Shown one piece after another: positions 32,410 through 40,755 of a stretch of DNA of 64,000 bases. Every line of letters starts with the position of its first letter. The stretch's first letter is position 1. The notes under the pieces were generated by a model, which searched no databases, had not been told where the DNA came from, and worked only from the letters and a program-made list of their open reading frames with translations. Source of the stretch: Hippopus hippopus (taxonomy: Eukaryota; Mollusca; Bivalvia; Cardiida; Cardiidae). The DNA lies in NCBI GenBank assembly GCA_946811185.2, contig OX328102.1, forward strand, positions 48,709,619 to 48,773,618, written 5' to 3'. The position numbers were made by a program, and so were the translations under genes.

Positions 32410-33072
32410 ATGAAGCACAACTTAGATGAAATCAGCTTGGGCGATTTTCCATCAGTGGAAAACAATGGAGACGTTCTTTCATCAGTTATGAATTCGACAA
32501 TTATCAATCCACCACCGGAGTTAAATTCGACAACCATCATTCCAGCGACAGTGTTTGACAACATTTATGAAGAGGTAAAGCAGCTAAATTTGAAACAAGA
32601 TAGCATGATGATCCGAATCATAGATCAGCTGGAGACTTTAAACAGACATTTGGAGGAAATTAAAACTTTAACCGCAAGTACTGATCAGCTCAGTAGAAAT
32701 ATCGAGGTACTACGTCAACAGGATCAGTGCATTTCAACAACTCCTGTGAAGATTCCTGTGGAGTTCGAGTTTGATAAATCCAATCTTCACAACTTAGTGG
32801 ACTCTATCGTAAGTGTTGTGAAGAAAAATCAACCAAAGAAAAATCAACCAAAGGAAAAACAACCAAGAAAAACAACAAAGCGGAAATCTGAGGAAGATGG
32901 TAACCATCTCCACAAGAAGCAGCGAGTTGATCAAAAACCAACTATACCAATATTGACAGGGCAGGGCAAATACGGGAAAAACATTGACAATCACGTTGAT
33001 TTCAAGATCCCGAAAAAACCAAAGACAGAACGAAAACAACCAAGAAAAAACAACAAAACGGTAGGAATATGA
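32410..33072 (+). CDS. 220-aa coiled-coil protein with basic tail
   Basis: The family is not recognised. The ATG at 32410 is preferred: the TATA box at 32312-32318 would start the transcript near 32345, past the farther ATG at 32323. Residues 50-110 are a likely coiled coil (EEVKQLNLKQDSMM, then QLETLNRHLEEIK). Residues 135-190 are basic and Pro/Gln/Lys-rich with repeated KNQPK/KQPRK blocks, and the tail is again basic. It resembles a nuclear DNA-compacting or oligomerising protein. A separate terminal protein for the polymerase is possible but unproven. Its stop codon lies where the right inverted arm begins. AATAAA at 33499-33504 ends the unit. Element 2 has a 4-nt deletion in this gene. 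Confidence 0.78.
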   Translation: MKHNLDEISLGDFPSVENNGDVLSSVMNSTIINPPPELNSTTIIPATVFDNIYEEVKQLNLKQDSMMIRIIDQLETLNRHLEEIKTLTASTDQLSRNIEVLRQQDQCISTTPVKIPVEFEFDKSNLHNLVDSIVSVVKKNQPKKNQPKEKQPRKTTKRKSEEDGNHLHKKQRVDQKPTIPILTGQGKYGKNIDNHVDFKIPKKPKTERKQPRKNNKTVGI

Positions 33073-33139
33073 AAACAAATATGAAACTTGTGGTGTTTGC
33101 GAATTTACATTGCATAAAATTTGTTATATACTGTTTTTT

Positions 33140-33485
33140 GCGATTAATTCATTGTAAATAATTCATTGCGAAAAAATAATTCATTGTGATTAATTCATTG
33201 CGATTAATTCGTTGTGAATAATTCATTGTGAAAAAATATTTCAGTGCGATTTTTTCATTGTTAAGAAAATGTTTTTCATTGTCAAGAAATTTTTTATGAT
33301 GCATTGTGAAAAAATATTTCAGTGCGATTTTTTCATTGTTAAGAAAATGGTTTTTCATTGTCAAGAAATTTTTATGATGCATTGCAAAAAAATGTTTGCT
33401 TGTGATTTTTTTCATTGTCAAGAAATTTTTTTCATTGTCAAGAAATTTTTTTATGATGCATTGCAAAAAAAATGTTTCAATGTTT
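33140..33485. repeat. A/T-rich tandem repeat, element 1 right
   Basis: Inverse of 25360-25690 with almost no differences. It lies in the 3' untranslated part of the 220-aa gene. Confidence 0.85.
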
Positions 33486-33498
33486 AGTTCTGTTCAGT

Positions 33499-33504
33499 AA
33501 ATAA
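33499..33504 (+). terminator. Polyadenylation signal of 220-aa gene
   Basis: AATAAA beyond the A/T tandem repeat. Its inverse counterpart in the left arm (25311-25331) serves the 218-aa and perhaps the polB transcripts. Confidence 0.55.
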
Positions 33505-33788
33505 AAGTTCAAAAAAACAATAGAGTTCTTCATTCTGTTTTTTCCCCCAAAAGACTTGTTCTGGTTACATTTTTCCCATACAACGTCTCATAACTTTTTT
33601 GCTATATTAGCATGAAACGTAGCATGGAAAAAATGTATGTGTTTTCTAACCTGGGTGAGCTCTTTAAAAAATTTCAATCCTCTGTAAACGTATAAAGCCC
33701 GCGTTATTTTTCACACATTCACCATTTCTTTGACTCTCAGCTAACGAGCACTTCGAAAGCAGTGTCAATATTCGGAAACAATATCAAT
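33505..33788 (+). promoter_or_regulatory. Promoter and leader of right-arm 88-aa gene
   Basis: TATAAAG at 33691-33697 and a leader of about 70 nt without ATG. No CRE or E2F site is seen. Inverse counterpart at 25028-25320; related sequences at 44931-45235 and 53185-53477. Confidence 0.65.
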
Positions 33789-34055
33789 ATGGAAGAGGTA
33801 AATCATCAACTACGTGAGGCTCTCCAAGAGTATCTAAATGCCGGACAGCAGTTATTGCAACTAACCACTCATCTCGTAGGAGAGGAGGAACAAAACCAAC
33901 TGCGACGTATAACACAACCATACAAAGATCTCGGCGAAAGATTAGTTCAGCTATTATTAAAGACAACACCGGATATCATCTTGGTTGATATCGAATTTGG
34001 GAGGAAGATTACAGCATGCCCCATTTGCCAAGCGAATTTCGGGTGTTGCCATTAG
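33789..34055 (+). CDS. 88-aa helical protein with C-terminal CPxC motif (right-arm gene D)
   Basis: Right-arm copy of 24761-25027, identical in protein. The first ATG is at 33789; the in-frame extension upstream starts with GTG and lies in the leader. TATA is at 33691-33697. A perfect stem-loop lies at 34091-34106, 35 nt after the stop, flanked by ACCCA, the best match in the window to the histone consensus flank. Complete identity of the two arm copies implies recent homogenisation. Confidence 0.8.
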   Translation: MEEVNHQLREALQEYLNAGQQLLQLTTHLVGEEEQNQLRRITQPYKDLGERLVQLLLKTTPDIILVDIEFGRKITACPICQANFGCCH

Positions 34056-34090
34056 AACTGGAAAAAACACAGCCTCCAAAAAAACAAAAC

Positions 34091-34106
34091 AGCCCTTTTC
34101 AGGGCT
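34091..34106 (+). terminator. Histone-like 3' stem-loop after right 88-aa gene
   Basis: AGCCCT-TTTC-AGGGCT on the plus strand, flank ACCCA, GAAAG beginning at 34120. Confidence 0.77.
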
Positions 34107-34199
34107 ACCCATCTACCACGAAAGTTCTATCTTTCTTCAAATTGTCAAAAAACTCAAAATTGTCAAAAAACTCAAAAGATTCACAATCAAAAAAAGTCA

Positions 34200-34569
34200 T
34201 AGATTAGCCAAACTCTAGTTTTTTCTAACCCGAACAAGAAAATGTAACAAACCCATGGATTGGGCAACAATAAAATCCCCGAACAAGAAAATGTAACAAA
34301 CCCACGGATTGGTCAACAATAAAATCCCCCGAACAAGAAAATGTAACAAACCCACGGGTTAGTCAACAGTAAAACATTTAGTAATAGAAATAAAACGCTG
34401 ATTCTGATTGGATAACATTAATTTGGAGCCAAAACAGCATGAAACGCCGACGCGGGAAAAACATAGGAGAAAATGACGTCATGGGTCAACTAGTTCAATC
34501 CGTCTGAAAACCTATAAAACCCAGCGTCATTTCCCGCACATCGTTCATTCTCTTCGACTTGTAGACAAT
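34200..34569 (+). promoter_or_regulatory. E2F/CRE/CCAAT/TATA promoter of right 78-aa gene
   Basis: Three tandem about 50-bp units (34217-34375) each contain an inverted CCAAT-like ATTGG or TTAG version. Then ATTGG (34409), GCGGGAAA (34452-34459), TGACGTCA (34474-34481), TATAAAA (34513-34519) and TTTCCCGC (34530-34537). Confidence 0.75.
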
Positions 34570-34806
34570 ATGGAGTGTGCTTTAAGAGATATGAGCTTTA
34601 GCGAGCTTGCGCAGCTATCATCCAGAAAAAAGATGGACGACAAGAAGAAGAAGAAGTTCGTAGTGGCTTCTACCGAAGATTGGAACGATGACGCTGAGCC
34701 TTCGTTCTCTTTGGACTTTGGACTGGATGAACACCAGTTGAAGAGGCTAAAGAGGCGGGCAGCAAGTAGCTGTCCAGCCTGCAGAAAGGTTGGAGGTTGT
34801 GCTTAA
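34570..34806 (+). CDS. 78-aa small Cys-tailed protein (right-arm gene A)
   Basis: Begins MECALRDMSFSELAQLSS, then a Lys-rich linker (KKMDDKKKKKF), a conserved TEDW motif, an acidic patch, QLKRLKRR and the C-terminal CPACRKVGGCA. Function unknown; the Cys pairs suggest metal binding, perhaps as a dimer. It differs from the left-arm gene at the N-terminus, while the last 50 residues correspond. TATA is at 34513-34519, E2F-like sites at 34452-34459 and 34530-34537, and CRE at 34474-34481. The stop codon sits in the loop of a 12-bp inverted repeat, and the first stem-loop of the right array is 44 nt downstream. Confidence 0.75.
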   Translation: MECALRDMSFSELAQLSSRKKMDDKKKKKFVVASTEDWNDDAEPSFSLDFGLDEHQLKRLKRRAASSCPACRKVGGCA

Positions 34807-34844
34807 AAACACAACCTCCAAAACCAGGTCCCTTTTAGGGACAC

Positions 34845-35400
34845 CCCAACAGCCCTTTTCAGGGCTAACCATCTACCACGAAAGTTCTACCTTTCTTCAA
34901 ATTGTCAGACGTAAGTTCTATCTTTTCTTCAAATTGTCATTTCTTCAAATTGTCAGACGAAAGTTCTACCTTCAAGCTGTTAGACGAAAGTTCTATCTTC
35001 AAGTTGTCATTTCTTCAAAATTGTCACAGCTCTTTTCAGAGCTAACCCAACAGTCCTTTTCAGGACTAACCATCTACCACGAAAGTTCTATCTTCAAGAT
35101 GTCAGACGAAAGTTCTATCTTCAAGCTGTCAGACGAAAGTTCTATCTTCAAGTTGTCATTTCTTCAAAATTGTCACAGCTCTTTTCAGAGCTAACCCAAC
35201 AGTCCTTTTCAGGACTAACCATCTACCACGAAAGTTCTATCTTCAAGATGTCAGACGAAAGTTCTATCTTCAAGCTGTCAGACGAAAGTTCTATCTTCAA
35301 GTTGTCATTTCTTCAAAATTGTCACAGCTCTTTTCAGAGCTAACCCAACAGTCCTTTTCAGGACTAACCATCTACCACGAAAGTTCTATCTTTCTTTTAG
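34845..35400 (+). repeat. Array of histone-like stem-loops, element 1 right arm
   Basis: Stem-loops lie at 34851-34866, 35028-35043, 35052-35067, 35177-35192, 35201-35216, 35326-35341 and 35350-35365. All have TTTC loops on the plus strand, again facing the tip. This is the inverted counterpart of the left array. Confidence 0.88.
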
Positions 35401-36174
35401 AAGAGAAGCGTTCCAAAAGAGTTATACTCCAGAGAGTTATACTGCAAAGAGTAAAAATCATTCATAGATGCAGAAAAAGACTAAATCCAACCCAGTGCTC
35501 AGTCTTTTAGAAAGAAAAAATCATTCATAGAGATGTAAAAAGACTAAATCCAACTCAATGGTCAACCTTTTAGAAAGAGAGAAAATCATTCATAGAGATG
35601 TAAAAAGACTAAGTCCAACTCAATGGTCAACCTTTTAGAAAGAGAGAAAATCATTCATAGGGGAAAAAAGCTAAGACCAACTCAGTGATATAAGATAAAT
35701 TTCCTTTTAGAAAAGAGAAATCAATCATAGAGATGCAGAAAAATCTAAGTCCAACTCAATGGTCAGGTTTTTAGAAAGAGAGAAAAAATCATTCATAGGG
35801 TGAAAAAAGCTAAGTCCATCTCACTGATCAGGCATTTAGAAAGACAAAAAATCATCCATAGGGTGAAAAAACTAAGTCCAACTCAGTGATCTGACCATTT
35901 TTTACCCAGCCTGTCAGTCATAAGGCCGGCACTTTGAATGCTAAATCCCTCTCAGGGTAGAGAGCCTAGGAAAAACTCCCCCCCTTTTCCCTTTTTTGCA
36001 AAAAATTCCGCTCAGGGAAGAGAGCCTGGGGCATTTTTTGCCCCAGTTGCTGTCCACACGGCCGCCATTTTGAATGCTAAATCCCTCTCAGGGAAGAGAG
36101 CCTAGGGACAAAATCTTTCGGGGACAGCAAATAGGGCCCCATTTTTGTCAGGGATGGTGATGTAGGGCACTCAG

Positions 36175-36229
36175 GGAAGAGAGAATAGGGCCCTACCCGG
36201 GCCCTGGGTAGGGCCCTATTCTCTCTTCC
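36175..36229. repeat. Terminal hairpin, element 1 right
   Basis: Exact inverse of the left hairpin. Read inward from either tip the loop is the same (AGGGCCC), so there is no flip/flop difference between the two ends. Confidence 0.9.
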
Positions 36230-36238
36230 TTTACTACT

Positions 36239-36244
36239 GACGTT
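36239..36244. repeat. Target-site duplication, element 1 right
   Basis: GACGTT matches 21003-21008 exactly. Confidence 0.9.
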
Positions 36245-36340
36245 CTATCTATGCGCTAGCTGTTGATAACTCGTGTTGCTACCATACATAAAGTGATAAT
36301 GTCTCTAAACTGGCTCTCGCTGCACATATACATATGCATA

Positions 36341-36530
36341 AGCCATGCTCTGTGAAAAAGGGGGCTTAATGCATCTGCAAAGAGTATCGACTAATATCAG
36401 CTTGCGCAGTCCGCGCAGGCTGACATGGGTCAAAACTTGTTGCTATTGATCAATTTTCTGCGTATCAAAGAACCAATGTACCTCATAATTCATTTCGTTG
36501 TTTTATAAAATGGATTCTATGGATCCATAA
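36341..36530. mobile_element. MITE family B, truncated
   Basis: Starts AGCCATGCTCTGTGAAAAAG; lost after ATGGATCCATAATG. Confidence 0.68.
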
Positions 36531-37062
36531 TGAGGGCCATTCTTTAGTTATGTCCCCTGATTCCTCTCCAGTACTACATTGGCCTTAATAAGAGAATTAC
36601 TTGGTTTTTATCCTTGATTTCCTTGCACTACACAAATATGCTTTTGAGATAATATCTCAACTAAATCTGATCGATTAGTTTTACAAATCGATTATAAGTT
36701 TGCTCTGATGAATGAAAACAAAATTTTCGTAAAAATTTTATGGAGTCTTTACATATATATAGTAAATCAAATTATATTTATCGCAACATCCCCAAGGGAA
36801 TCAGGGATAAAAACAAAGGAATACAGCTGAAAAGACCAATGTGTTGTTTGGTTACCGATAGTCTTTATCTGGCAAGGGAGACAATTTAACTCACAAGAAT
36901 GGCACCCATGTTGTGATGACTTGTGTGGTATGATGCAACACAGAGATATATTAAATGGCTCATATATATTGCTAAAACATTTAGCTGTATTAGGATAGGT
37001 AACCAATTTACAGTTACCTGTCCTTGGGTTATAACCTTGCTTCTCGAAGTATATATATTGGG
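36531..37062. other. Host DNA without recognised features
   Basis: Nothing supported. Confidence 0.5.
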
Positions 37063-37280
37063 GTTAATTCTTTACCAAACGATAAAAACTGAAAGCATTT
37101 GCAGATGACAAATTACAGTTGACCTAAAAAAGAAAAAAAAAATGTCCTTGATAGGTTAGAAAACATTGTGGAAAAAGGAGAAAATGCTGGTTACCAGCAT
37201 TTTCTCCTTTTCCCACAATGTTTTCAAAAGCCTTTATCTCATGGTCGTTAAAAGTCGGGTTTGTCTGGTAAAGAGTCAAG
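37063..37280. mobile_element. MITE, family A
   Basis: TTAATTCTTTACCAAACGAT start. A full 60-bp palindrome around ATGCTGGTTACCAGCAT. End TTGTCTGGTAAAGAGTC. Confidence 0.72.
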
Positions 37281-37364
37281 ATCTGATAGCACAAAACGCG
37301 TAGAATGATTTTAAAACTACCTTGTCCGATATCCTGTCAGAAATTGAGTTTGTTCTTGTTGGAG

Positions 37365-37607
37365 TTAAACGCCGTTTTTACAGCTCTGGGTCATATCACT
37401 GCGTTTAGTGCATCTACGCCTATGTTTCCTGGCTTCCTCACACCAGTACTGACACAGCTTAAGTTCCAAGCCACCGACTACTTTTCTCGCGTGCATCAGA
37501 TGTGAGTAGCGAAAAACCACCGCAAAGAAAGTTTGTCTCAACCGGGTATCGAACACCCAACCACCAGGTCACAAGTCAGATACGCTTACCAATAAGCTAC
37601 CCGGCCG
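37365..37607 (-). repeat. tRNA-headed SINE, antisense
   Basis: Reverse strand: head GGCCGGGTAGCTTATTGG with GGGTGTTCGATACCCGG, body CAGTACTGGTGTGAGGAAG, tail AAAACGGCGTTTAAC. Confidence 0.74.
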
Positions 37608-37762
37608 AATGCAGACCCACAAAATCCGTTGAATTTGAAATATGTAGTGGTTTTTTTTTTTTTATTAACTGAAAGAGCCAATTCCATTCATGAGGGTTCG
37701 CACTAACAATTTTTTTTCTCCAAATTTCAATTTAGCGCAATTTCTGACTGGCAAAAACATTT

Positions 37763-38027
37763 GACCCATGCCCTGGAAAAAGGGGGTTTAATGCATCTGC
37801 AAAAAGTATCTACACATGTCAGCCTGCGCAGTCCGCCGCACCGGCTGACATGAGCCGAAACGTTTTCGCTATCTGTAAATTTTCTCAATGTTAAAGGACC
37901 ATTCCACCTCAGGATTCCGTCGGTCGTTGAACAAAAAGGATTTTATGGATCCATAATTATATGATGACTTTCTTGGCTAAAAGGCTAAAGGAGATTCGTT
38001 AAACGCCCTTTTGTCGGAGCATGGCTC
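37763..38027. mobile_element. MITE, family B
   Basis: GACCCATGCCCTGGAAAAAG / TTTGTCGGAGCATGGCTC; the palindrome has a 3-nt insertion (CAGTCCGCCGCACCGG). Confidence 0.72.
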
Positions 38028-38179
38028 ATTTTCAAGATGGAGGTCTAGCTTTATATTTGACTCTAATAGATCTAATAGCTCTAATAGAGCTAAAGAGAGC
38101 CAAGTTTGTCAGAAGAAAAAAGAAAACAACTGTCTGCGTATTAATTTAAGCCTTAGACTGCTAAGCGCTACTCAATGAC

Positions 38180-39110
38180 TATTTGCGGACAGTGTAGATC
38201 AAGATCAGACTGCACAAAACGTGCAGTCTGATCTTGGATCTACTCTGTCCGATAAGGAGATATTTTTCCCCGAAAAAATAAGTTAGAAATTGCAACTCGA
38301 GTTTTATCTATCGACTTGAAAGTTTCATTTAACTTATTTAACAGGTTAAAGGTTAATTCCGTCTGCCCGACTGATCAATGATCAGGATCGATAATCGACA
38401 ACACGTTTCCGAAGCTATATGTAGGAAGTAAGTGAGATAAAAATAGGAAGTATTTCGTGTAAAAAGACAGTTTGTCAACTAATGATCTTTTGTCCTTGTA
38501 TCTCCCTTTAGCCGAGCTCTGGTATCCATTATGGTGTTTAACTCTTACACTGCCAATGCCGCCTAGAATAGCTTTTGCAGACGCCGTAGTTCAAGATCAG
38601 ACTGCACAAATCGAGCAACATTTTACTAATCTTTGACAAAATTCAGCTACCAATGCAACGAAATATACTTCGAATCTCATTTAGTAAGTGAAAAAGTTAA
38701 CATCGTTTTCAACCAGTTTTCACTTATTCCATGACAACAATTGCACCAATCCATGCGTGCGTAACTCTAGAAATTTGCATACGCAATTTAGGTAAGCAAG
38801 CATCAAGTCTGAAAACAAGTTTGACTAAACTGCATAACTTTACGATCTCAGTAAATATTTGCCTAACTTTACGCCAACGTATACCTTAGGGTAATGCAGG
38901 GATCGTATGAGTACATATATGATCCCAAATAATTTGCGTAAATCTACCCATTTTAGAGAAAGGCAACCCAGTACTATGCATAAAACTCTTTGTTAGTCCT
39001 TTCGGCTACTTATGTGAAAGGAAAGGGGGTGGGGCTTTTGCGGACGGAATAGATGAAATTAGACGTAGAGAGTGTGCTGTCTAATCTTGGATCTTTTACT
39101 AGACAAGTTA
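38180..39110. mobile_element. Family D palindromes in otherwise featureless DNA
   Basis: Copies at about 38185-38265 and 39025-39100, and a half copy at about 38575-38620. Between them I see no gene. Confidence 0.55.
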
Positions 39111-39124
39111 ATATTTACTTTTTG

Positions 39125-39238
39125 TAAAACAATCCCGTGTTAAAAACGACCCTGAGGAAAAGGGGATTTTGAAACCACTGGGAAAAGGAGAAAATGCTGC
39201 TAGGCAGCATTTCCTCCTAGTCTCAATAATGAGACGCT
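39125..39238. mobile_element. MITE fragment, family A
   Basis: GGGAAAAGGAGAAAATGCTG with centre GCTAGGC; the right half is decayed. Confidence 0.6.
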
Positions 39239-40378
39239 ACGGTGATTTTTTTTCATATTTGGACATTTATTATGCACCGTACCGTCTCAAGTCCATCGTA
39301 AATTTTCCGGTAGCAAAGACAGAGCGCTATACTGACTTTCTGTTTCGTCGGTTTAATCTGTATTGCAGCGAAAAGCCACTAACTTTTAGTAACAAACATG
39401 ACCAAAGACAAATTAATAAACCTTTCATTAGATAAAGAGCTTGTAGGAGTCGTTTATAATATGTAAATCTCGGAAAAAACACTGATGAAATTTATCATGC
39501 GTGGCGGCCATTTTGTGTGTATTCGGGAACGTAAACAACGCGAGTATCAGATGAAATGCACGATTTTCTCTATGTTCAGCATTTAAATTGAAAATATTTG
39601 TATTTCAAACGAAGTTTTATAAAATACACAAGCAACAGGTATGTTTAAATTCTAGTTTTGTGCTCTATTTGCGAAGTTATGCGAGTTAAAACTTGCGCAC
39701 AAAATCTGTGCGGAGCTTTCAACTGATTTTGTCTTGATGGTCTCTGTACCCAGAGGAGACCAGTCAAAAAGTAACATCGCCTTTGGGGACATTTATCTGT
39801 ACTACATTTTCTCCTATTCCCACAGTGTTTTCTACAATTTTTTAGACAGATCACGCTCTTCAAATCATGTTTGGTTTGTCGTCGAATATTGAGCATTATC
39901 AATTTTGCGAGTGTAAAATTTTATCGTTCGGTAAAAAGGCATTTTTTTCTATAAGATTATATTATTATAAGATTAAAATGTCCTTTACATTGCACAGATT
40001 TTTCTTATTCTCATCCTTTATGTTATGGATATTTTTGTCTAACTTATCTATTAATAGAAAAAAGCAGGAATTGCTAAGGATGGGCAGTCATTTTTGTCGC
40101 AAGAATTTTTAAAGCACGTCGATAACCGACACCTTAGTTTCTCAAAGGACAGAAACCTGTAGATGAAAATTTGGTAATTTTGTCTGGCCCCGGCTGACTG
40201 CAAAACGTTCAAGGGAAATAACGAGGTCATTCGGATTCTTCAGCGACGATTGCAACTTACCTTCTCGCAGAGTCCGTAGACGAAGTTCTATAGATTTATA
40301 TTTGGTACAGTCTGTTATTGAACTGTTCTTCCAAAATACAACAGATTTTCCGTTAATTCATGATACCCAAATTGGGAG
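39239..40378. other. Host DNA, one decayed family A half near 39795-39938
   Basis: No gene recognised. Confidence 0.5.
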
Positions 40379-40664
40379 GAGCTCTGCTCTGTGAAAAGGG
40401 GGCTTAATGCATCTGCAAAAATTATCGACCCATGTCAGCCTACGCAGTCCGCGCAGGCTGACATGGATCGAAAGGTTTCGTTATTTTTATTTATTTATTC
40501 ATTTATTTATTTATTTACTTTTACATGTCAAAAGACCAGTGTACCTCATGATGCAGCCTGTTGTCAAACAAACTGGATGTTATAGATCCATAATTCTGAG
40601 ATCACTTGATCGGTCTAACGCAGCACGGAGATGCATTCAGCCCCCTTTTCACAAAGCGTGACTC
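40379..40664. mobile_element. MITE family B, 22 bp from element 2
   Basis: GAGCTCTGCTCTGTGAAAAG / CTTTTCACAAAGCGTGACTC, with a TTTA microsatellite inside (about 40485-40520). Confidence 0.74.
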
Positions 40665-40685
40665 ATAGTCTCTTGTTTGTTTCAG

Positions 40686-40691
40686 AATGTA
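40686..40691. repeat. Target-site duplication, element 2 left
   Basis: AATGTA directly precedes AGTAGTAAAGG and is repeated at 56000-56005. Confidence 0.9.
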
Positions 40692-40700
40692 AGTAGTAAA

Positions 40701-40755
40701 GGAAGAGAGCCTGGCGAACTACCCAGGCCAGGGGTAGTTCGCCAGGCTCTCTTCC
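40701..40755. repeat. Terminal hairpin, element 2 left
   Basis: A perfect 24-bp stem with the 7-nt loop AGGCCAG, at the same offset from the tip as in element 1. About half of each arm differs from element 1 but pairing is fully kept, so both strands of the stem changed together. Confidence 0.9.

Larger units (their letters stand above)
21009..36238. mobile_element. Element 1: 15.2-kb PolB-encoding element with long inverted arms
   Basis: The ends are AGTAGTAAAGG and its exact inverse, flanked by a 6-bp target duplication GACGTT (21003-21008 and 36239-36244). The left arm runs to about 25768 and the right arm from about 33063; the left is longer because it carries an extra module with the 46-aa and 104-aa genes. 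The unique core (about 25769-33062) holds a family-B polymerase, a 218-aa gene, a zinc-knuckle gene, a 68-aa Cys-rich gene and a coiled-coil gene. The 6-bp duplication, AG...CT ends and polymerase type match Polinton/Maverick elements, but no integrase, capsid, protease or packaging ATPase is visible. The polymerase is broken, so this copy is not autonomous. Seen: ends, duplication, genes. Inferred: relationship to Polintons. Confidence 0.93.
33063..36238. repeat. Right inverted arm of element 1
   Basis: Inverse of the left arm without the 46-aa/104-aa module. Homology begins at the stop codon of the 220-aa gene, in sequence matching the last codons of the 218-aa gene on the left. The 88-aa protein it encodes is identical to the left copy, and the terminal sequence is base-for-base inverse over the stretches I compared. 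Confidence 0.88.

Noticed and set aside
32800..32825. GTAAGT in the 220-aa gene as a 5' splice site
   Set aside because: The frame stays open through it in element 1 and no matching acceptor is evident. The element 2 break is a simple 4-nt deletion.
33762..33788. N-terminal extension MSIFGNNIN of the 88-aa protein
   Set aside because: It would start with GTG (TTG in the longer left-arm reading). The first ATG lies nine codons later and is the common start of the intact copies.
21018..36229. Flip/flop telomeres as in AAV
   Set aside because: Read inward, the loop is identical at both ends of each element. No inversion between ends is seen in these two copies.
21009..36238. Calling the element a standard Polinton/Maverick
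   Set aside because: Polymerase and 6-bp duplications fit, but integrase, ATPase, protease and capsid genes are absent in both copies.
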